The notes: generated from the letters alone by a model not told the origin. A stretch of 64,000 nucleotides of DNA from Symbiodinium natans (GCA_905221605.1 CAJNDS010002084.1:350972-414971), one strand, 5' to 3'. Numbered from the stretch's first letter, positions 21,841 through 32,978 are shown. A program made the numbers and translations.

Positions 21841-22322
21841 TGCGTCTTGAGGGCATCGTTCTTTTTTGGTGGGGGTTTGGGACATTCGGAGGCTTGGATA
21901 TAGCCTTGCATAAAGGACCCCCCCTCCCCTCCCCCCCATTATGAACCACATCCTCGCGACCAGGGCCACCGACGCAACGGACTTCAGGTGGTATCAACCA
22001 TTCCAACTAAGCCCCATGCGAGTAGCTTCGCAAGTGCCCATCCAGTTTGCACACGGCGACTTAAAGGCTGATAGAGCGAACTGTGGTTTAGGGTTTGGGG
22101 TTTAGGGTGTTTAGCGCCAGGTGTGTTTCACGGTGACTCTGAGCAGTTTCTAGGCAGGCATGTCGGATGGTTGATATGTTCCCGCAAGGGGTGTCAGAGG
22201 ATCTTGTCCGGCAATTTTTTTCTCGAGGGCCCTAACCCCCAAAAACTCTAAAAACCATAAAAACCTGAACCCTGAACCCTAAACGCTAAACCTTAAACCC
22301 TAAACCCTAAACCCTAAACCCG

Positions 22323-22430
22323 GCAAGTTGGGTCTGCTCTCGAAAAGGCTCCCGGCAGAGCCAGAGCCAGAGGAGTCTGAGGCAACGAGCCTCTTGGCTC
22401 CATTGGGCGTAACCGACTGGACATCCCAGC
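22323..22430 (+). other. Exon-like island, acidic
   Basis: One open frame reads LGLLSKRLPAEPEPEESEAT and then SLLAPLGVTDW. It lies between two C-rich tracts (22230-22320 and 22430-22530). An AG|GCAACG donor-like site is inside it. Product unknown. Confidence 0.3.
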
Positions 22431-22865
22431 CCTCTAAACCCTCAACCCCAAACCCTCAACGCTAAACCCTCAACCCTCAACCCTCAACCCTAAACCCTAA
22501 ACCCTCAACCCTCAACCCTAAACCCTGAACCACTTCCGAGGCCGTGGATGCCGATGTGGGGGGGGGGGGGGATTCTGTAAATTCGGGTCCCTATTTTGGG
22601 ACAAGGCGGCCCCTAATGTTGGGTGTAGGGTTTAGGGTTTAGGGTTTAGGAACGCACAAAGGGGTTTATGTAGAGTTCGAAGTTGGCTTCGGGTCACGTG
22701 ACTTGGTGTTGGGGTTCGGAGTGCACACAGCGAGAGCACCATGTCTTTTCCTGATGAGCTTGGACCGCCAAAGCCCATAGAGCACCGTCCCGAAACCCCG
22801 GATTAGATCAACTCTGGCCTCTATTGACCTGTGAAAATTCCGAAGCTGCAATCCAGTGAGCCCTC

Positions 22866-22894
22866 GCGTTCGGTCGCGACCCGCGACCGAACGC
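22866..22894. other. Perfect 13-bp hairpin
   Basis: GCGTTCGGTCGCG, a 3-nt spacer (ACC), then CGCGACCGAACGC. Short and GC-rich, with no obvious neighbouring gene to assign it to. Confidence 0.9.
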
Positions 22895-23186
22895 AGAGGT
22901 GGAGGCGGGGCAGGGGAGAAGCGTGCCATATATCCTTGCGCTTGTCTTAAAGTCCGAAGCTCTGCACCGGGTAAATCCCCTAATCTAGGCCCGAGACCAC
23001 AAACCCTAAACCCTTAACCCGCATCTCCAGACTTAGGACGCAGTCCTGTCCAAGGGGCCTCCAAGACGAAGAAGAAGAAGAAGGCAGCTTGCGTCATCCT
23101 GGATGACGAGGAGCCGCCGGCCGGAATGGAAGAGCGGCCGTTGGGGTGTCAGGGGGTGGGGATGCGTTGGGCCGACATGCAAAAAA

Positions 23187-23250
23187 GCTGGCCGACATGC
23201 AGGAAATGCTGCCCGAGATGCATGGAGTGGTGGCCCGAGATGCAAAAAAA
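23187..23250. repeat. Left edge segment of compound satellite
   Basis: Contains GCCGACATGCAGGAAATGCT and then GCCCGAGATGCATGGAG. The same segment occurs in inverted orientation at the right edge (28381-28437), so the satellite block is bounded by inverted copies. Confidence 0.8.
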
Positions 23251-23770
23251 ACTCAGGGTGGCGGGCGGATGTTTCGGGTTGGTGGCCCGAGATGCAAAAA
23301 AGCTCAGAGGGTCTGGCGGATGTTTCGGGTTGGTGGCCAGAGATGCAATAAACTCAGCGGGTCTGGCGGATGTTTCGGGTCGTTGGCCCAAGATGCAAAA
23401 AACACCTCTGGGGGTCTGGCGGATGTTTCGGGTCGGTGGCCCGAGATGCAAAAACTTGAGGGAGTCTGGCGGATGTTTCGGGTCGGTGGCCCGAGATGCA
23501 AAAGCCTCAGGGGGTGTGGCGGATGTTTCGGGTTTGTGGCCCGAGATGCAAAAACTTGCGGGGGTTTGGCGGATGTTGAGGGTTTGTGGCCCGAGATGCA
23601 AAGAAATCGGGGGGTCTGGCAGATGTTTAGGGTTGGTGGCCCGAGATGCAAAAACTTGAGGGGGGTCTGGCGGATGTTTAGGGTTGGTGGCCCGAGATGC
23701 AAAAACTTGAGGGGGTCTGGCGGATGTTTAGGGTTGGTGGCCCGAGATGCAAAACGCGGGTGTGGCTGGT
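23250..23770. repeat. 50-bp tandem satellite, about 10 units
   Basis: GGATGTTTCGGGT anchors fall at about 23267, 23318, 23368, 23421, 23471, 23521, 23571, 23621, 23672 and 23722, a period of about 50 bp. Each unit contains GGTGGCCCGAGATGCAAAAA. Both strands have open frames because the units lack stops; I do not regard them as genes. Confidence 0.95.
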
Positions 23771-25479
23771 GGTCCGAGATGCAAAAAATCTGGATTGGAG
23801 GAGGCTTGTGGGCCCCCAAGCACGCATCTAGTTCATGCAACAAGTTGCCTCTGGTGCTCATGCCCGCGATGCAAGGAATTCTCGCTCTCCGTTCTAAATA
23901 GTAAATAGTAAATAGCAAAAAACAGTAAATCTGCTGGCCGACATTCAGGGTTGGTGGCCCGCGATGCAAAAAATCTCGCTTTCGGGAGATTTTCCATAGG
24001 GAATAGTACAGAGTAAATAGAAGGGGGCCACTCAGGCCGTGAATAGTACAGAGTAAAGAGAAGGGGGCCATTCTGGCTGTTCCTCTGGGTCGGCTGCCCG
24101 CGATGCAAGGAATTCTCGCTCTCCGTTCTAAATAGTAAATAGTAAATAGTAAATAGTAAATAGTAAATAGCAAAAAACAGTAAGTCTGCTGGCCGACATT
24201 CAGGGTTGGTGGCCCGCGATGCAAAAAATCTCGCTTTCGGGAGATTTTCCATAGGGAATAGTACAGAGTAAATAGAAGGGGGCCACTCAGGCCGTGAATA
24301 GTACAGAGTAAAGAGAAGGGGGCCATTCTGGCTGTTCCTCTGGGTCGGCTGCCCGCGATGCAAGGAACTCTCGCTCTCCGTTCTAAATAGTAAATAGTAA
24401 ATAGTAAATAGTAAATAGTAAATAGTAAATAGTAAATAGTAAATAGTAAATAGTAAATAGTAAATAGCAAAAAAACGGTAAGTCTGCTGGCCGACATTCA
24501 GGGTTGGTGGCCCGCGATGCAAAAAATCTTGCTTTCGGGAGATTTTCCATCGGGAATAGTACAGAGTAAATAGAAGGGGGCCACTCAGGCCGTGAATAGT
24601 ACAGAGTAAAGAGAAGGGGGCCATTCTGGCTGTTCCTCTGGTGCTCATGCCCGCGATGCAAGGAATTCGCGCTCTCCGTTCTAAATAGTAAATAGTAAAT
24701 AGCAAAGAACAGTAAATCTGCTGGCCGACATTCAGGGTTGGTGGCCCGCGATGCAAAAAATCTTGCTTTCGGGAGATTTTCCATAGGGAATAGTACAGAG
24801 TAAATAGAAGGGGGCCACTCAGGCCGTGAATAGTACAGAGTAAAGAGAAGGGGGCCATTCTGGCTGTTCCTCTGGGTCGGCTGCCCGCGATGCAAGGAAT
24901 TCTCGCTCTCCGTTCTAAATAGTAAATAGTAAATAGTAAATAGCAAAAAACAGTAAGTCTGCTGGCCGACATTCAGGGTTGGTGGCCCGCGATGCAAAAC
25001 ATCCAGGTTTCGCGAAATTTTCCATAGAGAATAGTACAGAGTAAATAGAAGGGGGCCACTCAGGCCGTGAATAGTACAGAGTAAAGAGAAGGGGGCCATT
25101 CTGGCTGTTCCTCTGGGTCGGCTGCCCGCGATGCAAGGAATTCTCGCTCTCCGTTCTAAATAGTAAATAGTAAATAGTAAATAGTAAATAGTAAATAGTA
25201 AATAGTAAATAGTAAATAGTAAATAGTAAATAGTAAATAGTAAATAGTAAATAGTAAATAGTAAATAGCAAAAAACAGTAAGTCTGCTGACCGACATTCA
25301 GGGTTGGTGGCTCGCGATGCAAAAAATCTCGCTTTCGGGAGATTTTCCATAGGGAATAGTACAGAGTAAATAGAAGGGGGCCACTCAGGCCGTGAATAGT
25401 ACAGAGTAAAGAGAAGGGGGCCATTCTGGCTGTTCCTCTGGGTCGGCTGCCCGCGATGCAAGGAATTCTCGCTCTCCGT

Positions 25480-25635
25480 AGTAAATAGTAAATAGTAAAT
25501 AGTAAATAGTAAATAGTAAATAGTAAATAGTAAATAGTAAATAGTAAATAGTAAATAGTAAATAGTAAATAGTAAATAGTAAATAGTAAATAGTAAATAG
25601 TAAATAGTAAATAGTAAATAGTAAATAGTAAATAG
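25480..25635. repeat. Longest (AAATAGT)n run
   Basis: About 21 perfect heptamers. Comparable runs are at 25157-25268, 26036-26170 and 26534-26690. Confidence 0.97.
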
Positions 25636-27094
25636 CAAAAAACAGTAAGTCTGCTGGCCGACATTCAGGGTTGGTGGCCCGCGATGCACAAAATCTCGCT
25701 TTCGGGAGATTTTCCATAGGGAATAGTACAGAGTAAATAGAAGGGGGCCACTCAGGCCGTGAATAGTACAGAGTAAAGAGAAGGGGGCCATTCTGGCTGT
25801 TCCTCTGGGTCGGCTGCCCGCGATGCAAGGAATTCTCGCTCTCCGTTCTAAATAGTAAATAGTAAATAGTAAACAGCAAAAAACAGTAAGTCTGCTGGCC
25901 GACATTCAGGGTTGGTGGCCCGCGATGCAAAAAATCCAGGTTTCGCGAAATTTTCCATAGGGGGTGCCATTCTGGCCGTTCTTCTGGGTCGGCTGCCCGC
26001 GATGCAAGAAAAATGTCGCTCTCCGTTCTAAATCGTAAATAGTAAATAGTAAATAGTAAATAGTAAATAGTAAATAGTAAATAGTAAATAGTAAATAGTA
26101 AATAGTAAATAGTAAATAGTAAATAGTAAATAGTAAATAGTAAATAGTAAATAGTAAATAGTAAATAGTAAAAAACAGTAAATCTGCTGGCCGACATTCA
26201 GGGTTGGTGGCCCGCGATGCAAAAATCTCGGTTTCGGGAGATTTTCCATTGGGAATCGTACAAAGTAAACAGAAGGGTGCCATTCTGGCCGTTCTTCTGG
26301 GTCGGCTGCCCGCGATGCAAAAAAAATCTCGCTCTCCGTTCTAAATAGTAAATAGTAAATAGTAAAAAGCAGTAAATCTGCTAGCCGACATTCAGGGTTG
26401 GTGGCCCGCGATGCAAAAAATCTCGGTTTCGGGAGATTTTCCATAGGGAATAGTACAGAGTAAACAGAAGGGGGCCATTCTGGCCGTTCTTCTGGGTCGG
26501 CTGCCCGCGATGCAAAAAAAATCTCGCTCCGTTCTAAATAGTAAATAGTAAATAGTAAATAGTAAATAGTAAATAGTAAATAGTAAATAGTAAATAGTAA
26601 ATAGTAAATAGTAAATAGTAAATAGTAAATAGTAAATAGTAAATAGTAAATAGTAAATAGTAAATAGTAAATAGGAAATAGCAAAAAACAGTAAATCTGC
26701 TGGCCGACATTCAGGGTTGGTGGGTTTCGGGAAATTTTCCATAGGGAATAGTACAGAGTAAATAGAAGGGGGGGGGCCATTCTGGCCGTTCTTCTGGGTC
26801 GGCTGCCTGCGATGCAAAAAAATCTCGCTCTCCGTTCTAAATAGTAAATAGAAAAAAACAGTAAATCTGCTGGCCGACATTCAGGGTTGGTGGCCCGCAA
26901 TGCAAAAAAATCAGGTTTCGCGAAATTTTCCATAGGGAATAGTACAGAGTAAACAGAAGGGGTGCCATTCTGGCCGTTCTTCTGGGTCGGCTGCACGCGA
27001 TGCAAGAAAAATCTCGCTCTCCGTTCTAAATAGTAAATAGTATATAGTAAATAGTAAAAAACAGTAAATCTGCTGGCCGACATTCAGGGTTGGT

Positions 27095-27745
27095 GGCCCG
27101 CGATGCAAAAAATCTCGCTTTCGGGAGATTTTCCATAGGGAATAGTACAGAGTAAATAGAAGGGGGCCACTCAGGCCGTGAATAGTACAGAGTAAAGAGA
27201 AGGGGGCCATTCTGGCTGTTCCTCTGGGTCGGCTGCCCGCGATGCAAGGAACTCTCGCTCTCCGTTCTAAATAGTAAATAGTAAATAGTAAATAGTAAAT
27301 AGTAAATAGTAAATAGTAAATAGTAAATAGTAAATAGTAAATAGCAAAAAAACGGTAAGTCTGCTGGCCGACATTCAGGGTTGGTGGCCCGCGATGCAAA
27401 AAATCTTGCTTTCGGGAGATTTTCCATCGGGAATAGTACAGAGTAAATAGAAGGGGGCCACTCAGGCCGTGAATAGTACAGAGTAAAGAGAAGGGGGCCA
27501 TTCTGGCTGTTCCTCTGGTGCTCATGCCCGCGATGCAAGGAATTCGCGCTCTCCGTTCTAAATAGTAAATAGTAAATAGCAAAGAACAGTAAATCTGCTG
27601 GCCGACATTCAGGGTTGGTGGCCCGCGATGCAAAAAATCTTGCTTTCGGGAGATTTTCCATAGGGAATAGTACAGAGTAAATAGAAGGGGGCCACTCAGG
27701 CCGTGAATAGTACAGAGTAAAGAGAAGGGGGCCATTCTGGCTGTT
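27095..27745. repeat. Higher-order duplicate of 24220-24870
   Basis: Both segments share rare variants in the same order: GCAAGGAACTCTCGC, AAAAAACGGTAAG, TCTGGTGCTCATGCCCGCG, GGAATTCGCGC and GCAAAGAACAG. This is a ~650-bp segment copied within the array about 2.87 kb away. Confidence 0.85.
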
Positions 27746-28289
27746 CCTCTGGGTCCTAAATAGTAAATAGTAAATAGTAAATAGCAAAAAACAGTAAATC
27801 TGCTGGCCGACATTCAGGGTTGGTGGCCCGCGATGCAAAAAATCTCGGTTTCGGGAGATTTTCCATCGGGAATAGTACAGAGTAAACAGAAGGGGGCCAT
27901 TCTGGCCGTTCTTCTGGGTCGGCTGCCCGCGATGCAAAAAAAATCTCGCTCTCCGTTCTAAATAGTAAATAGTAAATAGTAAAAAACAGTAAATCTGCTG
28001 GCCGACATTCAGGGTTGGTGGCCCGCGATGCAAAAAATCCAGGTTTCGGGAGATTTTCCATAGGGAATAGTACAGAGTAAACAGAAGGGGGGCCATTCTG
28101 GCCGTTCTTCTGGGTCGGCTGCCCGCGATGCAAAAAAAATCTCGCTCTCCGTTCTAAATAGTAAATAGTAAATAGTAAATAGCAAAAAACAGTAAGTCTG
28201 CTGGCCGACATTCAGGGTTGGTGGCCCGCGATGCAAAATATCCAGGTTTCGGGAATAGTAAATCGTAAATAGTACAAAACAGTAAATCT

Positions 28290-28437
28290 GTTTGTTTTTG
28301 CATCTCGGGCCGCTAACCCTGCATGTCGGCCAACTGTTTTTGCATGTCGGCCCGACGGCTGGCGACGCAAGACAGCTCTTGCATCTCGGGCAGCTCCATG
28401 CATCTCGGGCAGCTTTTCCTGCATGTCGGCCAGCCAG
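28290..28437. repeat. Right edge segment of compound satellite (inverted)
   Basis: Reads TGCATGTCGGCC and GCATCTCGGGC repeatedly. Its complement matches the left edge (23170-23245) over about 48 bp with few mismatches. Confidence 0.8.
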
Positions 28438-28769
28438 TTCCCATAAAGGGGGTGCCGTTCACCGGGTTCACCCTGGGCAGATTTGGGTTTAGGGAGCCAG
28501 GTTAGCTTTGAGACCTTAAGGCCCTGCGTGCCGAGGATGCGAGGTTGCTGGTATTTTGCGTTAGGAACTGGAGTGCTACCGGCTCTCCACAGACTCAGCC
28601 TGCACGTGAACTCCAAAATGAAACGCAGGAGCCGAGGCATACACAGACACAATAGACGCACACATGCATATCCCCATATAATCCTCTACATCACATGAAG
28701 CATGGACGATCCGAAGTAGTACCCATCCTAGCGAAATAGACCCTTCTGACTTTCAGGCCCTCGAGCTCC
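28438..28769. other. No recognisable gene
   Basis: Unique sequence with one short CACACATGCATAT alternating tract. Confidence 0.4.
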
Positions 28770-28862
28770 ACCCTAAACCCTAAACCCTAAACCCTAAACC
28801 CTAAACCCTAAACCCTAAACCCTAAACCCTAAACCCTAAACCCTAAACCCTAAACCCTCCAA
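28770..28862. repeat. (CCCTAAA)n tract
   Basis: About 13 perfect heptamers immediately upstream of the exon-like island at 28882. Confidence 0.95.
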
Positions 28863-28881
28863 ACCGACTTGTGCCGTGGAG

Positions 28882-28938
28882 GACCTGGACGGACTTCCTG
28901 ACCTTGGCAGCTCGGGCTTCGTCTTTGGCGCCCTTGAG
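28882..28938 (+). other. Exon-like island, 57 nt
   Basis: Phase-0 segment with borders GAG|GACCTG and GAG|GTTGTC (GT donor), reading DLDGLPDLGSSGFVFGALE. It follows a 90-bp CCCTAAA tract and is 20 bp from a family-D element. Product unknown. Confidence 0.35.
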
Positions 28939-28958
28939 GTTGTCAGGGTCAGGACTTT

Positions 28959-29070
28959 ACCCAAAGAGCCCAAGACCCCCTAATTGAAGGAATGTACCTT
29001 AAATCATACAAAGGATCCTCATATAAATTAAGCTATATTCCCTAACGAAGAGATATTGGGCACTTTGGGT
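28959..29070. mobile_element. MITE-like element, family D, copy 2
   Basis: ACCCAAAGAGCCCAAGA to ATATTGGGCACTTTGGGT. It shares GGATCC(C/T)...ATATAAATTAAGC with copy 1 at 19947. Confidence 0.8.
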
Positions 29071-30450
29071 TAAGGTTCATATTCATAGGGCCTACAGAGG
29101 TCAGAGGGGTTTAATGTCTTGAAGGAAGGGGGTCTGGCGGTATGTTTAGGCGGTTTTGTGGTTCGACGGAGAAGCTCAAATCTGGGTGCCCCCAATTCTT
29201 AAAAAACTGCGGAGCCCCAAGTGAGCTTACTGCAAGTAATGCCAAACGCGGATCTGGCAGCTCGGAAACCGGAGATTCTGTTGAGGTGGTCATTCTCAGG
29301 GTGCCAGGGAGGGAGCCTCGAGCTAGGAAGAACCCAGGTATCACCAACGCAAAGAAATCGGGGACACCCCTAACTGAAAGCCCGGCCGATGCCAGCGTTT
29401 GAGCATTGCCACCCTTGTGCAAAGCCCCTAAGCCCTAAGCTCTCTGAAGCCTGAAGGGCCACAGCCTCGAACTGAGCCACCCATCATGTTACCCATTTTG
29501 GTCAAGCAGGGTTTTAGGGTTTAGGGTGGTGTTTCTAGTTACCCCTCTACGAGGGCCCGTCTTTCCTGGCTCAGGCACGTCCACTCAGCTTTATACGATG
29601 TCTGGGTCGCTCGGCTGGTGCCAGCGAAGCCTTCATGTCTTCATTTATCCCCTTAAGCCCTTAAACCTGAAAATAAACCCTCAAACCCTCAATCGCTAAA
29701 GCCCTTAAACACGTAAACCCTCATAGCCTACATACCCACTTCATGAATTCATGGGCTATAAGGCTGGTATCACTGGCTGGTCATTTTCTTATAGCTACCC
29801 TTTCTTCTCACCTTCACAAGAGTGGGATACGATGATGAACCATATTCCTGCTGCGGGGCGAGTGCCGTGAGGGTCTCAGGAGGCCAGCCTAAACCCTAAA
29901 CTCTAAAGCCGAAACCCTAAACCGTTTGTTGTCCTATGGCTCATAGTCCGAGTGGCCTCGGGTGGCCGGTGGCGCAAGCGCTAAACGCCAAACCCCTCTA
30001 AGCCCAAATCCCCACCAGGATGGGCCATGCGGCCCAGGCGGATTTTGAAGGGGTCAGAGGGCCTTTTTGCCCATCCTGGCGAACTCTGAACCCTGAACCT
30101 CGAGCCCGGCGGGGCACCCCTAAACCCTAAACCCTAGAGCCTAACCCTAAACCCTAAACCTTAAACCCCAAGTTGAAGGGGGGATAGGGAACCTAAACAC
30201 CAGAGCCTGGCCCCGAAGTAAGTCCCGTCCCATAGAGCTCAGAAGGCCCTCAGTCCTGGCTAGGGTTCAGGGTTTAGGGTTTGGGGTTTAGGGTCCTGCC
30301 CGAAACCCAAACCCTTGGGCATGTTTCGTAGTGTTCCCCCTCATTGGGCTTCCAAGAGGATCATGTGTAGTTTTTAGTGCCTACCCTTCTTGGGTTTCAA
30401 GAGGATCACTCTCGGAAATGGTGCTTCAACGCTAAACTCGAGATGCAGAA
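29071..30450. other. No recognisable gene; scattered short telomere-like units
   Basis: Overlapping opposite open frames at 29111-29422 have no recognisable domain. Short C-rich clusters lie at 29660-29730, 29890-29925 and 30080-30175. Two tandem family-I-like copies (CATGTTTCGTAGTGTTCCCC and TTTCAAGAGGATCA) lie at 30305-30420. Confidence 0.4.
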
Positions 30451-30809
30451 ACCCTAAACCCTAAACCCCAAACCCTAAACCCTAAGAGTTCGCCTCTGCT
30501 TGTTAAGCCACGAGGACCGATAGCTTAGCCTCCTCGAGTTCTGAAGCAACGCCTCTTGGCCCCAGCAGTCGCCCACTCACCCACTCACCCACCCTCCTAA
30601 ACCCTAAACCCTAAACCCTAAACCCTCCTCCCCTCCCCTCCCCCCCCCAAACCCGCACCAGTATGACATGTTCAAGCGGGGTATGTTGTATTATGTTGAC
30701 ATGCCTGCGATATTGGCAATTCTCGACTTTCCTGAGGCATGTGAAGGTGGGGAGGAGGGGTATTTGGGATGCGAAATTAAGATTCCGATTGCAGATCTAG
30801 GAGGCGGGG
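30451..30809. repeat. Short C-rich telomere-like tracts
   Basis: CCCTAAA units at 30450-30485 and 30595-30625, separated by unique sequence. A CCCACTCA tandem is at 30570-30592. Confidence 0.75.
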
Positions 30810-30995
30810 TTCGGGTTTAGGGCTTTAGGGCTTTAGGGTTTAGTAGGGTTTAGTAGGGTTTAGTAGGGTTTAGTAGGGTTTAGTAGGGTTTAGTAGGGTT
30901 TAGTAGGGTTTAGTAGGGTTTAGTGTAGGGTTTAGTAGGGTTTAGTAGGGTTTAGTAGGGTTTAGTAGGGTTTAGTAGGGTTTAGTAGGGTTTAG
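30810..30995. repeat. (TTTAGTAGGG)n decamer array
   Basis: About 15 nearly perfect 10-mers, a telomere-like heptamer with an inserted GTA, with one phase break at 30925. Confidence 0.97.
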
Positions 30996-31133
30996 GGATA
31001 GGAGCTGTGTATTTTGTTTCCTTGCTCCCCTTGACCTGTTTCAGGCTTCTGTAGGTCTGCGTTTCTGTGGCCGTGTTCGAGGGTTGGGCATGTTCTGCTC
31101 AGAGACATGTTCTTGCGTAGGGATAGCTACTAT

Positions 31134-31222
31134 ACATCCCCTTGGGATTTTTTGTTTTTGTTTATATAAACCCAAGAGGATACTAAAAAATACAATTTTT
31201 GTTAAGGTTCTAAGGGGAGTAT
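31134..31222. mobile_element. MITE-like element, family H, copy 1
   Basis: CATCCCCTTGGGATTTTTTG to TAAGGTTCTAAGGGGAGT with a central TATATAAACCCAAGAGGATA. Copies are at 31969 and 51063. Confidence 0.75.
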
Positions 31223-31699
31223 GGGCCCATAGCGATACAAGCATCTTCTTCTGCGATTGCACAGCGTTTGATGTTACGAAGCATCACTGTAAGAAGCCTT
31301 CGGCGTCTTTTCGCTTGGGAAGTTGATCTTCGATGCCGCAGTTCATCTGCAGAGCATCTGATGCCGTGGAGGCATCAGTTCGTGAACCCTTCCAAGCATT
31401 GGGGCGACAAAGCGGACGGAACAAGTAGTTGCTGAACTTTAGTAGACCGCGCCGCCAAGTGACAAGGCCTCGTTTTTTTTCCTTGGCTTCCATTCCTTTG
31501 TTGCGAGTTGACCTGGAGCATGCCGGCAGAGGACGGGCATTCCCTTCCAGGATTTCCCTCGAAATGAGTGCGCCTCTTGACCCTGCCATGCGGGTCGGCA
31601 AGGCCAGGGGGGGTACGCCAACATTGGGCTCACAGACGCCTTACGCCAGACGCTTCGACCAACTGCCGAGAAGCTCTTGGCCGTCCTGGGCCCCTGCAA
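31223..31699. other. No recognisable gene
   Basis: Overlapping ~100-codon open frames on both strands (31284-31755) without recognisable domains. A protein-coding exon cannot be excluded. Confidence 0.35.
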
Positions 31700-31960
31700 G
31701 CCCCAAACCCCAAACCCCAAACCCCAAACCCCAAACCCTAAACCCTAAACCCTAAACCCCAAACCCTAAACCCGAAACCTTAAAAGCAGCTCAGGCAATC
31801 CATCGGATCAAGTTCTATCCGCCATCCTTCAAAACCCGCGCAAAGGCCCCGTTCCTCGCTTCCTGCTCCTCGGATGCCAGATGAGCAGTGGCTCCTAGGG
31901 GTTTAGGGTTTAGGGTTTAGGGTTTAGGAATTAGGGTTTAGGGTTTAGGGTTTACCTAGA
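31700..31960. repeat. C-rich then G-rich telomere-like tracts
   Basis: CCCCAAA and CCCTAAA units at 31700-31780, about 115 bp of unique sequence, then TTTAGGG at 31897-31955. Confidence 0.85.
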
Positions 31961-31968
31961 GGTTTCTA

Positions 31969-32070
31969 TATCCCCCTTGGGAGTTATTTTGTGTTTTTTG
32001 TTTATTTATATATAAACCCAAGACGAGATTAAACATATCATTTTTTCTGAGGTTCTAAGGGGAGTGTAGG
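31969..32070. mobile_element. MITE-like element, family H, copy 2
   Basis: TATCCCCCTTGGGAGTTATT to GAGGTTCTAAGGGGAGT, 0.8 kb from copy 1. Confidence 0.75.
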
Positions 32071-32439
32071 TTTAGGTGTTTTAGACTATCGACATATTAG
32101 CATCATCATTGCAATATTTCAAGAATGCACCATTTGAGTACTGGATTGTCAACTTTCTTTCGTCAATGAGGGGCTTTCCGGCTCTGAGGCGGATCGGCTT
32201 CCCATCCTAGTCGCAGCTTGTGTACTGAAAATAGCTCTGCACACCCTTTAAAGCAAGTATAGGTGTGCCATTGGTACATGTTCTTGTTTTAACCGTTCCC
32301 ATTGTATTCTCTACGCAGGACTCAGGCTCTCGTTACGATGTGTGACGGGGGTCGGGCGCGCATATTTGCTCTTCGTCCCATGGCGTTCCTTAGCAGTACT
32401 GCTCGCTCAATCCAGGAGTAGCTTCAAACCGCCGAAGTC
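32071..32439. other. No recognisable gene
   Basis: Unique sequence with no supported open frame. Confidence 0.4.
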
Positions 32440-32660
32440 TTTCAGCCTAGTAAACCCAGTAAACCCTATAAACCCTATAAACCCTAACCCCATAACCCTG
32501 TTAATCCTATAAACCCTATAAACCCTATGAACCCTATAAACCCTATAAACCCTATAAACCCTCTAAACCCTCTAAACCCGATAAACCCGATAAACCCCAT
32601 AAACCCTATAAACCCTATAAAACCTATAAACCCTATAAACCCTATAAACCCTAACCCTAT
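32440..32660. repeat. (CCCTATAAA)n nonamer array
   Basis: About 22 9-mers, mostly CCCTATAAA with CCCTCTAAA, CCCGATAAA and CCCCATAAA variants, an in-place expansion of a telomere-like unit with an inserted AT. Confidence 0.95.
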
Positions 32661-32978
32661 AGGTTTCGAATGCATTGACAAGTTAGCAGTCTTCTGCTAG
32701 ACAGCACGATTTCGCTGGTCGCTCAGCGTTCGGCCTGATCTGATAGGGGGTGGGTGGGAGGTTTAGGGTTTTCGGGTTTAGGGTTTAGGGTTCAGGGTTT
32801 AGGGACGTATGGGGCATGCACGGCTGATTGGTGGGCCGGAGGCCACAACATACCCGGTCCCATCGCATGTTAAGGGAGGTGACCGTGCGGCTGAATGCAT
32901 ACTCTGGAATTTGCTGTTCGGGGGGGACGGGGGGAGGCAAACAGAACAGAAAGGTGGCAGCAGGCATGACAATGAGGA

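Larger units (their letters stand above)
23850..28260. repeat. Compound satellite with (AAATAGT)n blocks, 18 units
   Basis: GCCGACATTCAGGGTTGG starts a unit at about 23937, 24190, 24488, 24722, 24963, 25291, 25654, 25898, 26190, 26382, 26701, 26871, 27074, 27367, 27599, 27806, 28001 and 28205. A full unit carries two near-identical ~39-bp pieces (GAATAGTACAGAGTAAA...) and ends in a variable run of AAATAGT heptamers. Unit length, about 170-380 bp, depends on the number of heptamers and on whether both pieces are present. Long minus-strand open frames arise because ACTATTT repeats lack stops in all frames. Confidence 0.97.

Noticed and set aside
23103-23901. Plus-strand frames up to 251 codons in the 50-bp array
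   Set aside because: Both strands and several frames are open, and the 50-bp period shifts frame each unit. This is a satellite, not a repeat protein with a conserved frame.
23304-28236. Minus-strand open frames of 125-397 codons across the satellite
   Set aside because: They overlap in all three frames because ACTATTT heptamers lack stops in every frame and encode TIYYLLF repeats. They follow repeat structure, change with repeat number, and have no start or splice context.
23850-28260. CRISPR-like array
   Set aside because: Repeats and intervening sequences are both repetitive and of variable length, there are no unique spacers or cas genes, and the genome is eukaryotic.
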